From Microbacterium yannicii (GTDB lineage Bacteria > Actinomycetota > Actinomycetes > Actinomycetales > Microbacteriaceae), in contig NZ_JAMXMB010000008.1 in the NCBI RefSeq assembly GCF_024055635.1, forward strand, positions 208,252 to 272,251: a stretch of DNA of 64,000 nucleotides. Direction: 5' to 3'. Below the pieces are notes generated by a model that saw only the letters and a list, made by a program, of their open reading frames with translations, was not told where the DNA came from and did no database searches. The translations under genes and the position numbers were made by a program. This document shows, one piece after another, positions 18,204 through 28,100 of this stretch (its first letter is position 1; each line of letters opens with the position of its first letter).

Positions 18204-18263
18204 TGCAAAGAACTCTTTGCAAGCATGTCTTTGCAAGGGATGGTTTGCAAAGAGTTCTCGGCA
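18204..18263. promoter_or_regulatory. Tandem 14-bp operator array in divergent promoter region
   Basis: Four repeats start exactly 14 bases apart at 18204, 18218, 18232 and 18246, each beginning TGCAA and mostly ending TT, so that successive copies form overlapping palindromes. The first, TGCAAAGAACTCTTTGCA (18204-18221), has perfect 8-bp arms around two bases. Copy one fills the spacer between the -35 (TTGCAA, 18217-18222) and -10 of the regulator operon. The last copy reaches the -35 position of dcp. The likely ligand is the adjacent winged-helix regulator. Confidence 0.8.
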
Positions 18264-18293
18264 CCTGCGTCGCCCGCGACTAGGCTGGACGCC

Positions 18294-20345
18294 ATGCCGA
18301 ACGACAACCCGCTCCTCGCGTCCAGCAATCTTCCCTACGGGCTTCCGGACTACGCCAAGATCCTTCCCGAGCACTACCTCCCCGCGTTCGAGCAGGCGTT
18401 CGCGGCGCACAGCGCGGAGGTGTCGGCGATCACACGGGTTCGGTCGATGCCGACGTTCGAGAACACCCTGGTCCCCCTCGAGGAGAGCGGCCGCCTCCTG
18501 GGCGACGTCGCGCGGACGTTCTACACCGTGTCCTCGGCGGATGCGACGGACGAGATCCAGAAGATCGAGGAGCAGCTCGCGCCGCTCATGTCGGCGCACC
18601 AGGACTCGATCCAGCTCGACTCGGCGCTGTACTGGCGCATCAAGACCATTCATGATCAGCTCGATCAGCTGGACCTCACGCCGGAACAGCGCTACCTCGT
18701 CGAGCGCCACTTCACCGAGATGTCCCACGCCGGCGCCGGCCTCGACGACGAGGCCAAGAAGCGCCTGACCGAGCTGAACCAGCGCCTGTCGACCCTCACC
18801 ACGCAGTTCGAGAAGAACCTGCTGGCCGACACCAACGACCTGGCTGTCGTCTTCGACGACGCCGGCCAGCTGAACGGGCTCTCGGAGGGCGAGCTCTCGG
18901 CCGCGGCGCAGGCAGCCGCCGAGCGCGGCCTGGACGGCAAGTGGGTGGTGACGCTCACCCTCTTCACCGGCCACCCCTACCTCTCGAGCCTCACCGACAG
19001 GGAGTCGCGCGCGCGCCTGCTCTCCGCATCACGCTCGCGCGGTTCGCGCGGCAATGAGAACGACAACCGTGCGACCCTGCTCGAGATCGTGCGCCTGCGC
19101 GCCGAGCGTGCGGCGATGCTCGGGTACGACTCCCACGCGGCGTACATCACGTCGGACGAGACGGCCGGCTCCCCCGAGGCGGTCCACGACCTGCTCCGTC
19201 GCCTGGCGCAGCCTGCGGCGCGCAACGCGCGCCGCGAGCAGGAGAAGCTGCAGGCGATCATCGACGCCGGTGCTGAGCCCTTCCCGCTCGAGGCGCACGA
19301 TTGGGCGTTCCACACCGAGAAGGTGCGGGCCGCCGAGTACGACCTCGATCGATCGGCGCTGCGTCCCTGGTTCGAGGCGGAGCGCGTGCTCCAGGATGGC
19401 GTGTTCCGTGCCGCCACCGACCTGTACGGCATCACGTTCACCGAGCGCGGCGATCTCGGCGGATACCACCCCGACACCCGCGTGTTCGAAGTGCACAACG
19501 CCGACGGGTCGGCGCTCGGTCTCTACATCCTCGACCTGTACACGCGGGACACCAAGCGCGGCGGGGCATGGATGAACTCCATCGTCCTGCAGTCGCGCCT
19601 ACGCGGGACGCAGCCGATCGTCGTCAACAACCTGAACGTCCCGAAGCCGGCCGAGGGCCGGCCGACGCTGCTCAGTCTCGACGAGGTGACGACGCTGTTC
19701 CACGAGTTCGGTCACGCACTGCACGGGCTCTTCGCCACGGTGACGTACCCGCATTTCGCCGGCACGAATGTGTACCGCGACTTCGTCGAGTTCCCGAGCC
19801 AGGTGAACGAGATGTGGATCTACTGGCCCGAGATCCTCGCGTCGTACGCCCGCCACATCGACACCGGCGAACCGCTCCCCGCCGAGGTCGTGGAGAAGCT
19901 GCACGCGTCGGAGGCGTTCAACCAGGGCTTCGCGACCAGCGAGTATCTTGCTGCGGCGTGGCTCGACCAGGCATGGCACTCGCTCTCGGTCGATGAGGCC
20001 TCGGCCGACCTCGATGTGGCCGCGTTCGAGGCATCCGCTCTCGCCGACATCGGTCTGGACAACCCGGTCGTGCCGACGCGGTACTCGTCCACGTACTTCG
20101 CGCACGTGTTCTCCGGCGGCTACAGCGCGGGCTACTACTCCTACATCTGGAGCGAGGTGCTCGATGCCGACACCGTCGAGTGGTTCCGCGAGAACGGCGG
20201 TCTCCGACGTGAGAACGGCGAACGCTTCCGCGGGCGGCTGCTGGGCGTCGGCGGATCGAAGGACCCGCTCGAGGCCTACCGCGACTTCCGTGGGCGGGAT
20301 GCCGAGATCCAGCCGCTGCTGGAGCGTCGCGGCCTCGCCGACTGA
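18294..20345 (+). CDS. dcp: M3-family peptidyl-dipeptidase
   Basis: Zinc metallopeptidase of 683 residues of the M3 family (Dcp/oligopeptidase A type), which trims peptides in the cytoplasm. The zinc site HEFGH is at about 470-474 in TTLFHEFGHALHGLFA, followed by the third ligand region FVEFPSQVNEMW. The substrate-loop motifs GGYSAGYYSYIWSEVLDAD near the C terminus are typical of the family. There is no signal peptide. TAGGCT at 18281-18286 lies seven bases before ATG 18294, a leaderless start. It shares its upstream region with the divergent regulator operon and so may be co-regulated. Confidence 0.93.
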   Translation: MPNDNPLLASSNLPYGLPDYAKILPEHYLPAFEQAFAAHSAEVSAITRVRSMPTFENTLVPLEESGRLLGDVARTFYTVSSADATDEIQKIEEQLAPLMSAHQDSIQLDSALYWRIKTIHDQLDQLDLTPEQRYLVERHFTEMSHAGAGLDDEAKKRLTELNQRLSTLTTQFEKNLLADTNDLAVVFDDAGQLNGLSEGELSAAAQAAAERGLDGKWVVTLTLFTGHPYLSSLTDRESRARLLSASRSRGSRGNENDNRATLLEIVRLRAERAAMLGYDSHAAYITSDETAGSPEAVHDLLRRLAQPAARNARREQEKLQAIIDAGAEPFPLEAHDWAFHTEKVRAAEYDLDRSALRPWFEAERVLQDGVFRAATDLYGITFTERGDLGGYHPDTRVFEVHNADGSALGLYILDLYTRDTKRGGAWMNSIVLQSRLRGTQPIVVNNLNVPKPAEGRPTLLSLDEVTTLFHEFGHALHGLFATVTYPHFAGTNVYRDFVEFPSQVNEMWIYWPEILASYARHIDTGEPLPAEVVEKLHASEAFNQGFATSEYLAAAWLDQAWHSLSVDEASADLDVAAFEASALADIGLDNPVVPTRYSSTYFAHVFSGGYSAGYYSYIWSEVLDADTVEWFRENGGLRRENGERFRGRLLGVGGSKDPLEAYRDFRGRDAEIQPLLERRGLAD

Positions 20346-20352
20346 CGCGCGG

Positions 20353-21471
20353 TCAGAGCAGGTCGAGCTCGCGCGCGAACGCCCGGACTCGATCGGCCAT
20401 CGCCTCCGGCACCTCGGCGACCGCGAAATGTCCGCCTTCGTCGAGGCGCTCGAACGTGCGCAGGTCGCGATAGAAGCGCCGCGCGAGTGATTCCGGATAG
20501 TCGCCCTCATGGCGCTGGATGTGCACGGATGCCGGAATCACCACCGCAGGCATCTCATCGGGTTGATCGGCCCCTTCGTAATAAGGCCGGAACGAGGAGC
20601 CGATGCTCTGCGTCGTCCAGTAGATCATCGCCTCGGTGAGGATGCGCTCGCGCGAGATCCGGCGTTCGATCGACCGAGGATCTCCCGTGGGTGTGTCGCT
20701 CCATTCGACGAGCTTCTCCGCCAGCCAGGCGACCAGGCCCGCCGGGGAGTCGTTCAGTGCCGCAGCCAGGGTGTCCGGCCGCGTCGCCTGTACGTGACCG
20801 TAGGCGCCGTTCGCTCCTCCCCACTGCGCGAGGCGCGTGAAGAACGCCACCTCGTCGGGCGCCGTGAGTTCCGGTCGCTCGGCCATCGAGGGGAAATGCG
20901 AATGCGTCACGATGACGCCGCTCACCGCGTCCGGATATGAGCCGGCGATCAGATCGTTCACGTTGGCCGACACGTCCTCGCCGTAGGTGAGGTACTTCTC
21001 GTACCCCAGGACATCCGTCATGAGGGCGTGCATCGTGGCGGCGAGCCGCACCTCGGTGATCGGCCCGTCGGTATAGGCCGAGGAATAGGCGAAACCTGGG
21101 AAGCTCGGCACCACGACGTGGAAGTCGGGCAGCAGGTCGGCGAAATCCAGCTGGAGCGCGAAGGTGTGCGGCCAGCCGTGCATGACCAGCAGCGCCGGGG
21201 CGTCAACGCGTTCGGAACGCAGGTGGGCGAAGTGGACGGTGCTGTCGCCGATCTCGGCGAGGAACTGCGGATGCCGGTTGAGCCACTGTTCCCGGGCTCG
21301 CCAGTCCCACGTGCGCCACGTCGCGACGAGCTCGGCGAGGTAGTCGGCGCTCATACCGGACTCCGGCCGGCGCGGCGAGTCGGGCAGCGGCCGGAACCGG
21401 GCCAGGCGATCGCGCAGATCGGCGAGGTCGGGATCGGGCACCTGGATCGAGAAGGGACGCGGACTGTTCAC
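20353..21471 (-). CDS. Epoxide hydrolase (EHN-type alpha/beta hydrolase)
   Basis: Alpha/beta hydrolase of 372 residues with the N-terminal EHN domain of epoxide hydrolases (residues 5-110, [20 protein letters not shown]). The oxyanion motif HGWP is at about 98-101. The probable nucleophile is D166 in [10 protein letters not shown], in the place of the usual GGDWG motif. The catalytic histidine is in [13 protein letters not shown] near the C terminus. Substrate unknown. The gene runs opposite to dcp, with seven bases between the stops. Confidence 0.87.
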   Translation of the reverse strand: MNSPRPFSIQVPDPDLADLRDRLARFRPLPDSPRRPESGMSADYLAELVATWRTWDWRAREQWLNRHPQFLAEIGDSTVHFAHLRSERVDAPALLVMHGWPHTFALQLDFADLLPDFHVVVPSFPGFAYSSAYTDGPITEVRLAATMHALMTDVLGYEKYLTYGEDVSANVNDLIAGSYPDAVSGVIVTHSHFPSMAERPELTAPDEVAFFTRLAQWGGANGAYGHVQATRPDTLAAALNDSPAGLVAWLAEKLVEWSDTPTGDPRSIERRISRERILTEAMIYWTTQSIGSSFRPYYEGADQPDEMPAVVIPASVHIQRHEGDYPESLARRFYRDLRTFERLDEGGHFAVAEVPEAMADRVRAFARELDLL

Positions 21472-21480
21472 ACGCCGAAG

Positions 21481-22467
21481 CTACCCGGCACCGCCGACAC
21501 TCTCTCGGACCCGCTGCATGGCCTCGCGGGTGCGCGCGAACGTGGGCACCTCGATGTTGGCGAGGGCCGACACGGTGATCCCGGTCTCCGGGTCGTGCCG
21601 GCTGACCGCGGTCACGCCGTGGTCGCTTCCTGCCATGACGAGTTCGCGCTCGTCGAGCCACACACCGCGTCCGTAGCCGAGGCCGTCGCCGGTATCTGCG
21701 GTCGTCGCCTCCAGCGCCCGTTCCACGAGTTCCGGCGGCAGCACGCGGCCTGCGCGCAGGCCGACCCAGAACCGGTGCAGATCCGCGACCGTCGAATGCG
21801 CCCCGCCGTCGCCGGACCCGACGACGGGCAGCTCGAAGACGTTGGTGCGCCCGTCGTCCTTGTAGCCGGTGGCGGTTCCCGGCGGCAGCAGATCGGCGCG
21901 CGGGAAGCCGGAAGCCGTCATTCCGGCCGGTGCGAAGACCCGACGGGCGACCAGATCTGCGAACGGCACATCCTGAGCAGCGCGCTCCGCAATGACCGCC
22001 AGAACCACGTATCCCCCGTTGCAGTACGAGAACCGCTCCCCCGCGCGGAACTTCGTGGGGAAGCCGTCGAGCATCGGAAGGTACGCCGGCGTCGAGTCGA
22101 GCTGCTGAACGGGCAGGGTCAGCGGCGCGAGCGCGTCCACCTCCTCATCGAGGTAGTCGCCGATGCCGGAGGTGTGGGTCAGCAGGTGATCGACCGTGAC
22201 GTCATCGGCGATGAGCGGCAGGTCGGTGCCGAGAAGCTCGCGGACGGGCGTGTCGAGGGACAGCAGCCCATCACCGACCAGGGACAGCACGGTCACTGCG
22301 GTGAACGTCTTCGTGCCGCTCGCCAGCCCGAAGCGGGTCTCCGGCGTGTGGAAGACGTCGAACGTGCGGTCCGCCACGCCGACGGCCCATTCGCCGAGGA
22401 CGTCCTCGCCACGGCGCACACTGATGACCCCGTGGAACCCGTCGAGATCGGGAGCGAACGTGTCCAT
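21481..22467 (-). CDS. Serine hydrolase, beta-lactamase/D-alanyl carboxypeptidase-like
   Basis: Protein of 328 residues of the beta-lactamase-like serine hydrolase family (class C / EstB type). The active-site SxxK is S50-GTK-K53 in [13 protein letters not shown], and the second motif YCN is at 148-150 in [13 protein letters not shown] late [11 protein letters not shown] segment corresponds to the third motif. No signal peptide is visible, so it is probably cytoplasmic and more likely an esterase or peptidase than a resistance enzyme. It lies nine bases upstream of the epoxide hydrolase on the same strand and may share its transcript. Confidence 0.85.
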   Translation of the reverse strand: MDTFAPDLDGFHGVISVRRGEDVLGEWAVGVADRTFDVFHTPETRFGLASGTKTFTAVTVLSLVGDGLLSLDTPVRELLGTDLPLIADDVTVDHLLTHTSGIGDYLDEEVDALAPLTLPVQQLDSTPAYLPMLDGFPTKFRAGERFSYCNGGYVVLAVIAERAAQDVPFADLVARRVFAPAGMTASGFPRADLLPPGTATGYKDDGRTNVFELPVVGSGDGGAHSTVADLHRFWVGLRAGRVLPPELVERALEATTADTGDGLGYGRGVWLDERELVMAGSDHGVTAVSRHDPETGITVSALANIEVPTFARTREAMQRVRESVGGAG

Positions 22468-22535
22468 CCTGGAACTGTATCCCCGCCGCGCTGCCGGCGG
22501 TCCGGATGTGCTCGCTGCAGCGAGGGAACCGCAGG

Positions 22536-23804
22536 TCAGGCGCTCTTGCGCTTCTCCCTCAGGACCAGCGTGGCAGCCGCGCCCTCTTCGACGGCCGCCC
22601 GCGTCACCACGACCTTGTCGACGTCGTCGGTCGACGGGATCTCGAACATGATCGGGCCGAGGACGTCCTCGAGGATCGCACGCAGACCGCGAGCACCGGT
22701 CTTGCGGGCCACGGCGAGGTCGGCGATGGCCTCGAGTGCCTCGCGATCGAACTCCAGGGCGACGCCGTCGAGTTCGAACATGCGCTGGTACTGCTTCACC
22801 AGCGCGTTCTTCGGCTCGGTGAGGATCTCCATCAGGGCCTCACGGTCCAGCGGGGACACCGACGCGACGACCGGAAGGCGGCCGATGAACTCGGGGATCA
22901 GGCCGAACTTGTGGAGGTCTTCGGGCTGCACGTCGCCGAACAGGTTCAGATCCTCGTCCTTGCGGTGCAGCGAGGCGCCGAAGCCGACGCCGTGCTTGCC
23001 GACCCGCGACGAGATGATGTCTTCCAGCCCGGCGAAGGCGCCCGCGACGATGAACAGCACGTTCGTCGTGTCGATCTGGATGAATTCCTGGTGCGGGTGC
23101 TTGCGACCGCCCTGCGGGGGCACCGAAGCGACAGTGCCTTCCAGGATCTTCAGGAGCGCCTGCTGGACGCCCTCTCCCGACACGTCGCGGGTGATCGACG
23201 GGTTCTCGGCCTTGCGGGCGATCTTGTCGACCTCGTCGATGTAGATGATGCCGGTCTCGGCGCGCTTGGTGTCGAAATCGGCCGCCTGGAGGAGCTTCAG
23301 CAGGATGTTCTCGACGTCTTCACCGACGTAGCCGGCCTCCGTCAGCGCTGTCGCGTCGGCGACGGCGAACGGCACGTTGAGGCGCTTGGCCAGCGTCTGC
23401 GCGAGATAGGTCTTGCCGCAGCCGGTGGGGCCGAGAAGCAGGATGTTGCTCTTCGCGAGCTCGATCTCGTCGGCGCGCTGCTCGGCGGACTGGATCGTGC
23501 CGTGGGCGCGCACCCGCTTGTAATGGTTGTACACGGCCACCGAGAGCGCCCGCTTGGCGTCGGTCTGCCCGACGACGTACTCCTCGAGGAACGCGAAGAT
23601 CTCACGCGGCTTGGGCAGATCGAAATCCGCGACGACGCCCGAGGAGGACTCGGCCATGCGCTCTTCGATGATCTCGTTGCAGAGCTCGACGCATTCGTCG
23701 CAGATGTAGACGCCCGGTCCTGCGATCAGCTGCTGGACCTGCTTCTGGCTCTTGCCGCAGAAGGAGCATTTGAACAGGTCGGCGCTCTCACCGATGCGTG
23801 CCAT
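22536..23804 (-). CDS. clpX: ATP-dependent Clp protease ATP-binding subunit ClpX
   Basis: AAA+ unfoldase of 422 residues that feeds substrates to ClpP. The N-terminal zinc-binding domain has C13, C16, C35 and C38 (CSFC and CDEC). Walker A is GPTGCGKT at about 125-132, the pore loop GYVGEDVE follows, and Walker B is IIYIDEVDK. The C-terminal domain holds [12 protein letters not shown] (sensor 2). ATG 23804 is chosen because AAGGAGG lies six bases upstream. A TAGGCT/TATTAG region near 23851-23862 may be its own promoter, separate from clpP1-clpP2. Confidence 0.97.
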   Translation of the reverse strand: MARIGESADLFKCSFCGKSQKQVQQLIAGPGVYICDECVELCNEIIEERMAESSSGVVADFDLPKPREIFAFLEEYVVGQTDAKRALSVAVYNHYKRVRAHGTIQSAEQRADEIELAKSNILLLGPTGCGKTYLAQTLAKRLNVPFAVADATALTEAGYVGEDVENILLKLLQAADFDTKRAETGIIYIDEVDKIARKAENPSITRDVSGEGVQQALLKILEGTVASVPPQGGRKHPHQEFIQIDTTNVLFIVAGAFAGLEDIISSRVGKHGVGFGASLHRKDEDLNLFGDVQPEDLHKFGLIPEFIGRLPVVASVSPLDREALMEILTEPKNALVKQYQRMFELDGVALEFDREALEAIADLAVARKTGARGLRAILEDVLGPIMFEIPSTDDVDKVVVTRAAVEEGAAATLVLREKRKSA

Positions 23805-23950
23805 GCCGCTCCTCCTTGTGACCTCAGGGGACGAGCCCCCCAGCTGTTCTCCGAGCCTAATAGCTGACGCCGACATGCGGCGGCATTGCGACACGCGTTG
23901 TGGAATCGCCGGTTTCGCGCTGAGCGGACGCCGCGCCGCGGCGGCGCGAC

Positions 23951-23990
23951 GACGCCCCGCCGCCCGGGGGAATCCGGACGACGGGGCGTC
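23951..23990 (-). terminator. Hairpin after clpP2
   Basis: Inverted repeat GACGCCCCG (23951-23959) and CGGGGCGTC (23982-23990) about 30 bases past the clpP2 stop codon, with a GC-rich loop. It separates clpP1-clpP2 from clpX on the minus strand. Confidence 0.6.
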
Positions 23991-24019
23991 GATGAACCGC
24001 TGGCGGGTGTCGGAAGCGA

Positions 24020-24700
24020 CTACTTGGTCAGCGCCGCCTGCTGGCCGCGCTTGCGCGTCGTCAGCACCTGGTCGACGAGACCGTACGTGACGCTCTCCTC
24101 GGCGGACAGGATCTTGTCGCGGTCGATGTCCTTGTTCACCTCTGCCTGCGTCTTGTTCGAGTGCTTGGCGAGGGTCTCTTCGAGCCACGTCCGCATGCGG
24201 AGGATCTCCGCGGCCTGGATCTCGATGTCGGACGCCTGACCGTGTCCCGCCTCGCCCACGGCGGGCTGGTGGATCAGGATGCGGGCGTTCGGCAGCGCCA
24301 GACGCTTGCCGGGCGCGCCTGCAGCCAGCAGCACGGCGGCCGCCGAAGCCGCCTGACCGAGTACGACGGTCTGGATCTGCGGCGACACGTACTGCATGGT
24401 GTCGTAGATCGCCGTCATGGCCGTGAACGAGCCGCCGGGCGAGTTGATGTACATGATGATGTCGCGGTCGGGATCCTGGCTCTCGAGCACGAGCAGCTGG
24501 GCCATGACGTCGTCCGCCGACGCGTCGTCGACCTGCACGCCGAGGAAGATCACGCGATCCTCGAACAGCTTGTTGTAGGGGTCCTGGCGCTTGTAGCCGT
24601 AGGCCGTGCGCTCCTCGAACTGCGGCAGGATGTAGCGGCTGCCGGGCATCTGGAGGCCTTGCGGGGCCTGAGGCGCTCCGCCGAAGGTGGGGGTCTGCAT
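24020..24700 (-). CDS. clpP2: ATP-dependent Clp protease proteolytic subunit ClpP2
   Basis: Serine peptidase of 226 residues, one of the two ClpP paralogues that form a mixed tetradecamer in actinobacteria. The catalytic Ser119 is in [12 protein letters not shown] and His144 in ILIHQPAVG; the C-terminal [15 protein letters not shown] stretch holds the Asp region. The N terminus is extended by about 20 residues ([14 protein letters not shown]), as is usual for ClpP2. It is the second gene of clpP1-clpP2, 33 bases after clpP1. Confidence 0.95.
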   Translation of the reverse strand: MQTPTFGGAPQAPQGLQMPGSRYILPQFEERTAYGYKRQDPYNKLFEDRVIFLGVQVDDASADDVMAQLLVLESQDPDRDIIMYINSPGGSFTAMTAIYDTMQYVSPQIQTVVLGQAASAAAVLLAAGAPGKRLALPNARILIHQPAVGEAGHGQASDIEIQAAEILRMRTWLEETLAKHSNKTQAEVNKDIDRDKILSAEESVTYGLVDQVLTTRKRGQQAALTK

Positions 24701-24733
24701 TCCGGGTTCTCTCTCTTTCGCCTTCGGGTGCCG

Positions 24734-25327
24734 TCAGCTCGCGGAGACGGCGGTGCCGCCGCCGCCGATGACGTCGAGCGCCGAGTCGCGGATGTGGTCG
24801 ACGAAGCCGTACTCGAGCGCCTCGGGTGCCGTGAACCAGCGATCGCGGTCACCATCGGCGTTGATCTGCTCGACGGTCTTGCCGGTCTGCGACGCCGTGA
24901 TCTCGGCGAGGCGCTTCTTCATGTCGAGGATCAGCTGCGCCTGCGTCTGGATGTCGCTCGCGGTGCCGCCGAACCCGCCGTGCGGCTGGTGCAGCAGCAC
25001 ACGGGCGTTCGGCGTGATGTAGCGCTTGCCCTTGGTGCCCGCGGTGAGCAGCAGCTGCCCCATCGACGCGGCCATGCCGATGCCGACCGTCACGATGTCG
25101 TTGGGCACGAACTGCATGGTGTCGTAGATCGCCATCCCGGCCGTGATCGACCCGCCCGGCGAGTTGATGTACAGGTAGATGTCCTTCTCGGAATCCTCGG
25201 CGGCGAGAAGCAGGATCTTCGCGCAGATCTCGTTGGCGTTGTCGTCACGCACCTCCGACCCCAGCCAGATGATGCGGTCCTTCAGCAGCCTGTCGAAGAC
25301 GCTGGTCGCGACAAGTGGTTCGGCCAT
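24734..25327 (-). CDS. clpP1: ATP-dependent Clp protease proteolytic subunit ClpP1
   Basis: Serine peptidase of 197 residues, the partner of ClpP2. Catalytic Ser88 is in [13 protein letters not shown] and His113 in VLLHQPHGG; the [16 protein letters not shown] segment carries the Asp region. Start is ATG 25327 with AGGAG five bases upstream. TAGATT at about 25356-25361 is a possible -10 hexamer for the clpP1-clpP2 operon. Confidence 0.95.
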   Translation of the reverse strand: MAEPLVATSVFDRLLKDRIIWLGSEVRDDNANEICAKILLLAAEDSEKDIYLYINSPGGSITAGMAIYDTMQFVPNDIVTVGIGMAASMGQLLLTAGTKGKRYITPNARVLLHQPHGGFGGTASDIQTQAQLILDMKKRLAEITASQTGKTVEQINADGDRDRWFTAPEALEYGFVDHIRDSALDVIGGGGTAVSAS

Positions 25328-25406
25328 GTGTACTCCTGTTTCCTTGGGTCGCCATCGAATCTACCGGCGCGCCACGAGTGACCCGCCCGTGTTCGCCCTG
25401 GGCAGA

Positions 25407-25898
25407 TCAGGGCGTGTGCCCGGCCAGCTCGTCGGCGTAGGACGTCACCGAACGGGCGTATCGACTGAGGTGAGGGGCGAGGGTTCGCAGCGCGAGGGAT
25501 GCGGCCTCCCGCTCGCGTCCGAGCGAGACCAGCGCCAGCGCGAGAAAGGCCGAGGCCTCATCCTGAAGAGGAGAGGCGGGCCGCCGCGCGACCTCGGCTC
25601 GCAGCATCGACACGGCCTCCTCCGCCCGCCCGAGATTGCGCAGCGTACTGGCGAGCTGGATCACGGCCTGCGGTCGGTGCACGGCGTCGAGACCCGCGTC
25701 GAGTGCGGCACGATACAACGGGGCCGCTTCGGCCTCGAGCCCCGCGGCATCGCGCGCGCCGGCACGCTCGAACAGCGCGACGGGGTCACCGGCGGCTCGT
25801 TCGGCAGCCAGCGCGTCGATGCGCACCAGCCGGTCATCGTCGCTGAGCGCGTCTTCGTTCCAGACGGCCTCGACACGAGTGGTCCAGTCGTCGTGCAC
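25407..25898 (-). CDS. Tetratricopeptide-repeat protein
   Basis: Protein of 163 residues built of predicted alpha-helical hairpins: AAPLYRAALDAGLDAVHRPQ, then LASTLRNLGRAEEAVSMLRAE, then ALVSLGREREAASLALRTL, each with the spacing of TPR-like repeats. There is no signal peptide. The start is GTG 25898 with a strong GAGGAGG six bases upstream, which decides it. Its role is unknown; TPR folds usually mediate protein contacts. It lies between tig and clpP1 and is separated from tig by a hairpin. Confidence 0.8.
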   Translation of the reverse strand: MHDDWTTRVEAVWNEDALSDDDRLVRIDALAAERAAGDPVALFERAGARDAAGLEAEAAPLYRAALDAGLDAVHRPQAVIQLASTLRNLGRAEEAVSMLRAEVARRPASPLQDEASAFLALALVSLGREREAASLALRTLAPHLSRYARSVTSYADELAGHTP

Positions 25899-25919
25899 GG
25901 TTCCTCCTCGATGAAGAAA

Positions 25920-25947
25920 GGGGACGGATGCCGCGGCATCCGTCCCC
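25920..25947 (-). terminator. Rho-independent-type terminator after tig
   Basis: Perfect 13-bp arms (25920-25932 and 25935-25947) around two bases, followed on the minus strand by CTTTCTTC. It ends tig transcription. Each arm contains the over-represented word GGATGCC or its complement. Confidence 0.85.
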
Positions 25948-25968
25948 TGATCACCGCAGTCGCGGGGA

Positions 25969-27519
25969 TTACTCCTTGTCGGCAGCGGCCTTCTTGGCCG
26001 GCGCCTTCTTGGCGGGGGCCTTCTTGGCCGGCGCCTTCTTCGCGGCAGGCTTCTCAGCTGCCTCGGCGTCCGGCGTCTCAGCGTCGGCCTTCTTGGCGGC
26101 CGGCTTGCGCGCAGGCGCCTTCTTGGCGGGCTTGGCGTCGGCTTCGGCCTCTTCGGCCTCGATCACCGCGTCGGCGTCGGCCGCGGCATCCGCGATCTCC
26201 TCCGCCTCTTCGACGACCTCGGCCTCGTCGGCGGTCTCGTCGTCAGTGGCGACGAAGCCGCTCAGGTCGACCGGGTTGCCGTTGGTGTCGACGACGGTGA
26301 CCTTGCCCAGGGCGACCGCGAGGGCCTTGTTGCGCGAGACCTCGCCGATCATGGCGGGCAGCTGGTTGCCCTCCTGCAGCGCGTTGACGAACTCCTGCGG
26401 AGCCATGCCGTACTGGGCAGCGGACTGCACCAGGTACTGCGTGAGCTCGTCCTGCGACACCTGGACGTTGACCGTCTCGGCGATCTTGTCGAGCAGCATC
26501 TGCGTCTTGAACTGCTTCTCGCTGGCCTCGGCGACCTCCGCGCGGTGAACGTCGTCCTCGAGACGGCCTTCGCCCTCGAGGTGGTTGTGCACCTCGTCCT
26601 CGATCAGCTGCGGGGGAACCGGGATCTCGACCTGCTCGAGCAGCGTCTCGATGAGCTTGTCGCGCGCGGCGGAGCCCTGCGAGAAGGCGCCCTGCTGGGC
26701 GACGCGCTCCTTGAGGCTGTCGCGCAGCTCGCCGATGGTGTCGAACTCGCTGGCGATCTGGGCGAAGTCGTCGTCGGCCTCGGGAAGCTCGCGCTCCTTG
26801 ACGGCCTTGACGCTCACCGAGACCTCGGCCTCCTCGCCGGCGTGGTCGCCGCCGACGAGCTTCGAGCGGAAGGTGGTGTCCTCACCGGCGGTGAGCGACT
26901 CGATGGCCTCGTCGATGCCCTCGAGCAGCTCGCCCGAACCGAGCTCGTACGACACGCCCTCGGCGCGATCGATCTCGGCGTCATCGATGGTCGCCACGAG
27001 GTCCAGCTCGACGAAGTCGCCGGTGGCCGCGGGGCGGTCGACGGTGACGAGCGTGCCGAAGCGCGAGCGCAGACGGTCGAGCTCTTCGTCGATCGCGGCC
27101 TCGTCGACCTCGATGGCGTCGACCTCGACGGTGGTGCCCTCGAACGAGGGAAGGTCGAACTCGGGCCGGACGTCGACCTCGACGGTGACCTCGAGGTCGC
27201 CCGAGAAGTCCTTCTCGTTCGGCCACTCGGTGACCTCGGCCGACGGGCGCCCGAGCACGCGCAGCTCGTGCGCGGCGGCGGCCTCGCGGTAGAACGTGTC
27301 GAGCCCCTCGCTGACGGCGTGCTCGAGCACTGCCACGCGACCGATGCGCTGGTCGATGATCGGCGCGGGCACCTTGCCCTTGCGGAAACCGGGGATCTGC
27401 ACGTCCTGCGCGATGTGCTCGTACGCGTGCTTGATCGACGGCTTGAGCTCGTCGGGGCTGACCGTGATGTGCAGCTTCACCCGGGTCGGGCTGAGCTTCT
27501 CGACGGTGCTGTTCACCAT
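25969..27519 (-). CDS. tig: Trigger factor with Lys/Ala-rich tail
   Basis: Ribosome-bound chaperone and peptidyl-prolyl isomerase of 516 residues, longer than the usual 430-480. The ribosome-docking signature [10 protein letters not shown] is at about 44-53 ([15 protein letters not shown]). An FKBP-type domain follows at about 160-245 and then the helical C-terminal chaperone arms. From about residue 420 the protein becomes acidic ([16 protein letters not shown]) and then ends in repeated AKKAP units similar to histone H1 tails. The start is ATG 27519 with GAGGAG upstream. Confidence 0.95.
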   Translation of the reverse strand: MVNSTVEKLSPTRVKLHITVSPDELKPSIKHAYEHIAQDVQIPGFRKGKVPAPIIDQRIGRVAVLEHAVSEGLDTFYREAAAAHELRVLGRPSAEVTEWPNEKDFSGDLEVTVEVDVRPEFDLPSFEGTTVEVDAIEVDEAAIDEELDRLRSRFGTLVTVDRPAATGDFVELDLVATIDDAEIDRAEGVSYELGSGELLEGIDEAIESLTAGEDTTFRSKLVGGDHAGEEAEVSVSVKAVKERELPEADDDFAQIASEFDTIGELRDSLKERVAQQGAFSQGSAARDKLIETLLEQVEIPVPPQLIEDEVHNHLEGEGRLEDDVHRAEVAEASEKQFKTQMLLDKIAETVNVQVSQDELTQYLVQSAAQYGMAPQEFVNALQEGNQLPAMIGEVSRNKALAVALGKVTVVDTNGNPVDLSGFVATDDETADEAEVVEEAEEIADAAADADAVIEAEEAEADAKPAKKAPARKPAAKKADAETPDAEAAEKPAAKKAPAKKAPAKKAPAKKAAADKE

Positions 27520-27598
27520 GCCTGTACTTCTCCTCTATCGGACCGCGCGAGGACGCGGCTGTTGAAGGTCTGGGTTCGGAATTCTGAGGGCCGTGATG

Positions 27599-27672
27599 TC
27601 GGGGCGACAGGATTTGAACCTGCGGCCTCCCGCTCCCAAAGCGGGCGCTCTACCAAGCTGAGCTACGCCCCG
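27599..27672 (-). tRNA. tRNA-Pro (anticodon UGG)
   Basis: Cloverleaf on the minus strand with a seven-base acceptor stem CGGGGCG/CGCCCCG, D-arm GCTC..GAGC, anticodon stem CCCGC/GCGGG around loop TTTGGGA (anticodon TGG), and T-arm GCAGG TTCAAAT CCTGT. The discriminator is A and CCA is not encoded. It lies just upstream of tig on the same strand. Confidence 0.95.
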
Positions 27673-27891
27673 GGCGGGTTCGCACGCGTACGTGCGCCCT
27701 TTCTGTGCTCCGAGAAGCACAGTGGCCCCGAGAAGTCTAGCCGACCCGCCCGGGCAACACCTGCGCCGCGACACTCGGGCCGGCCGGCGGTGTCGGAGAG
27801 GCGGTGATCCTTCGACTACACTTGACGACGCCGCGGCGTGCCGTGGCACGCGGTAACCGAATACGAGATGGCGCGAAAGCCCGTCGAATTC

Positions 27892-27965
27892 GGGGCTGTA
27901 GCTTAGTGGTAAAGCCTTAGTCTTCCAAACTAATGATGCGGGTTCGATTCCCGTCAGCCCCTCCA
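27892..27965 (+). tRNA. tRNA-Gly (anticodon UCC)
   Basis: Acceptor stem GGGGCTG/CAGCCCC, D-arm with GCTTAGTGGTAAAGC, anticodon stem TTAGT/ACTAA around loop CTTCCAA (anticodon TCC), T-arm GCGGG TTCGATT CCCGT. CCA is encoded at 27963-27965. Its 3' end is duplicated 156 bases downstream. Confidence 0.95.
27945..27963. repeat. tRNA-Gly 3' end, copy 1 of a direct repeat (att-like)
   Basis: The 19 bases CGATTCCCGTCAGCCCCTC at the 3' end of tRNA-Gly recur identically at 28101-28119. Identity blocks at a tRNA 3' end are typical of integrase attachment sites. Confidence 0.7.
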
Positions 27966-28007
27966 ATGCCCTGTGAGACCGGCCGAAGGTCGCCCTCACA
28001 GGGCATT
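27965..28007 (+). terminator. Hairpin directly after tRNA-Gly
   Basis: Perfect 13-bp arms AATGCCCTGTGAG (27965-27977) and CTCACAGGGCATT (27995-28007) with a loop that itself pairs GACC/GGTC. It begins at the CCA of the tRNA and would end or stabilise the transcript. Confidence 0.6.
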
Positions 28008-28100
28008 CGCGTGGCTGCCGTAGGAACTGACGCGCTTCGGGGGTCCCGCTCCGCCAGAGGCTCCGCGCGACGCGCCAGCGGCGCGTGGAGGGGCCGAGTG

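Noticed and set aside
20353..21471. Gene considered as a haloalkane dehalogenase
   Set aside because: The N-terminal EHN domain and the HGWP loop indicate epoxide hydrolase, and the halide-binding Trp/Asn pattern is not apparent.
21481..22467. Serine hydrolase considered as an antibiotic-resistance beta-lactamase
   Set aside because: No signal peptide and no clear KTG motif; the family includes many esterases and peptidases.
27964..28100. Segment between the tRNA-Gly repeats considered as a small RNA or gene
   Set aside because: No reading frame with a ribosome site and no promoter is convincing; hairpins present are explained as terminators or scar.
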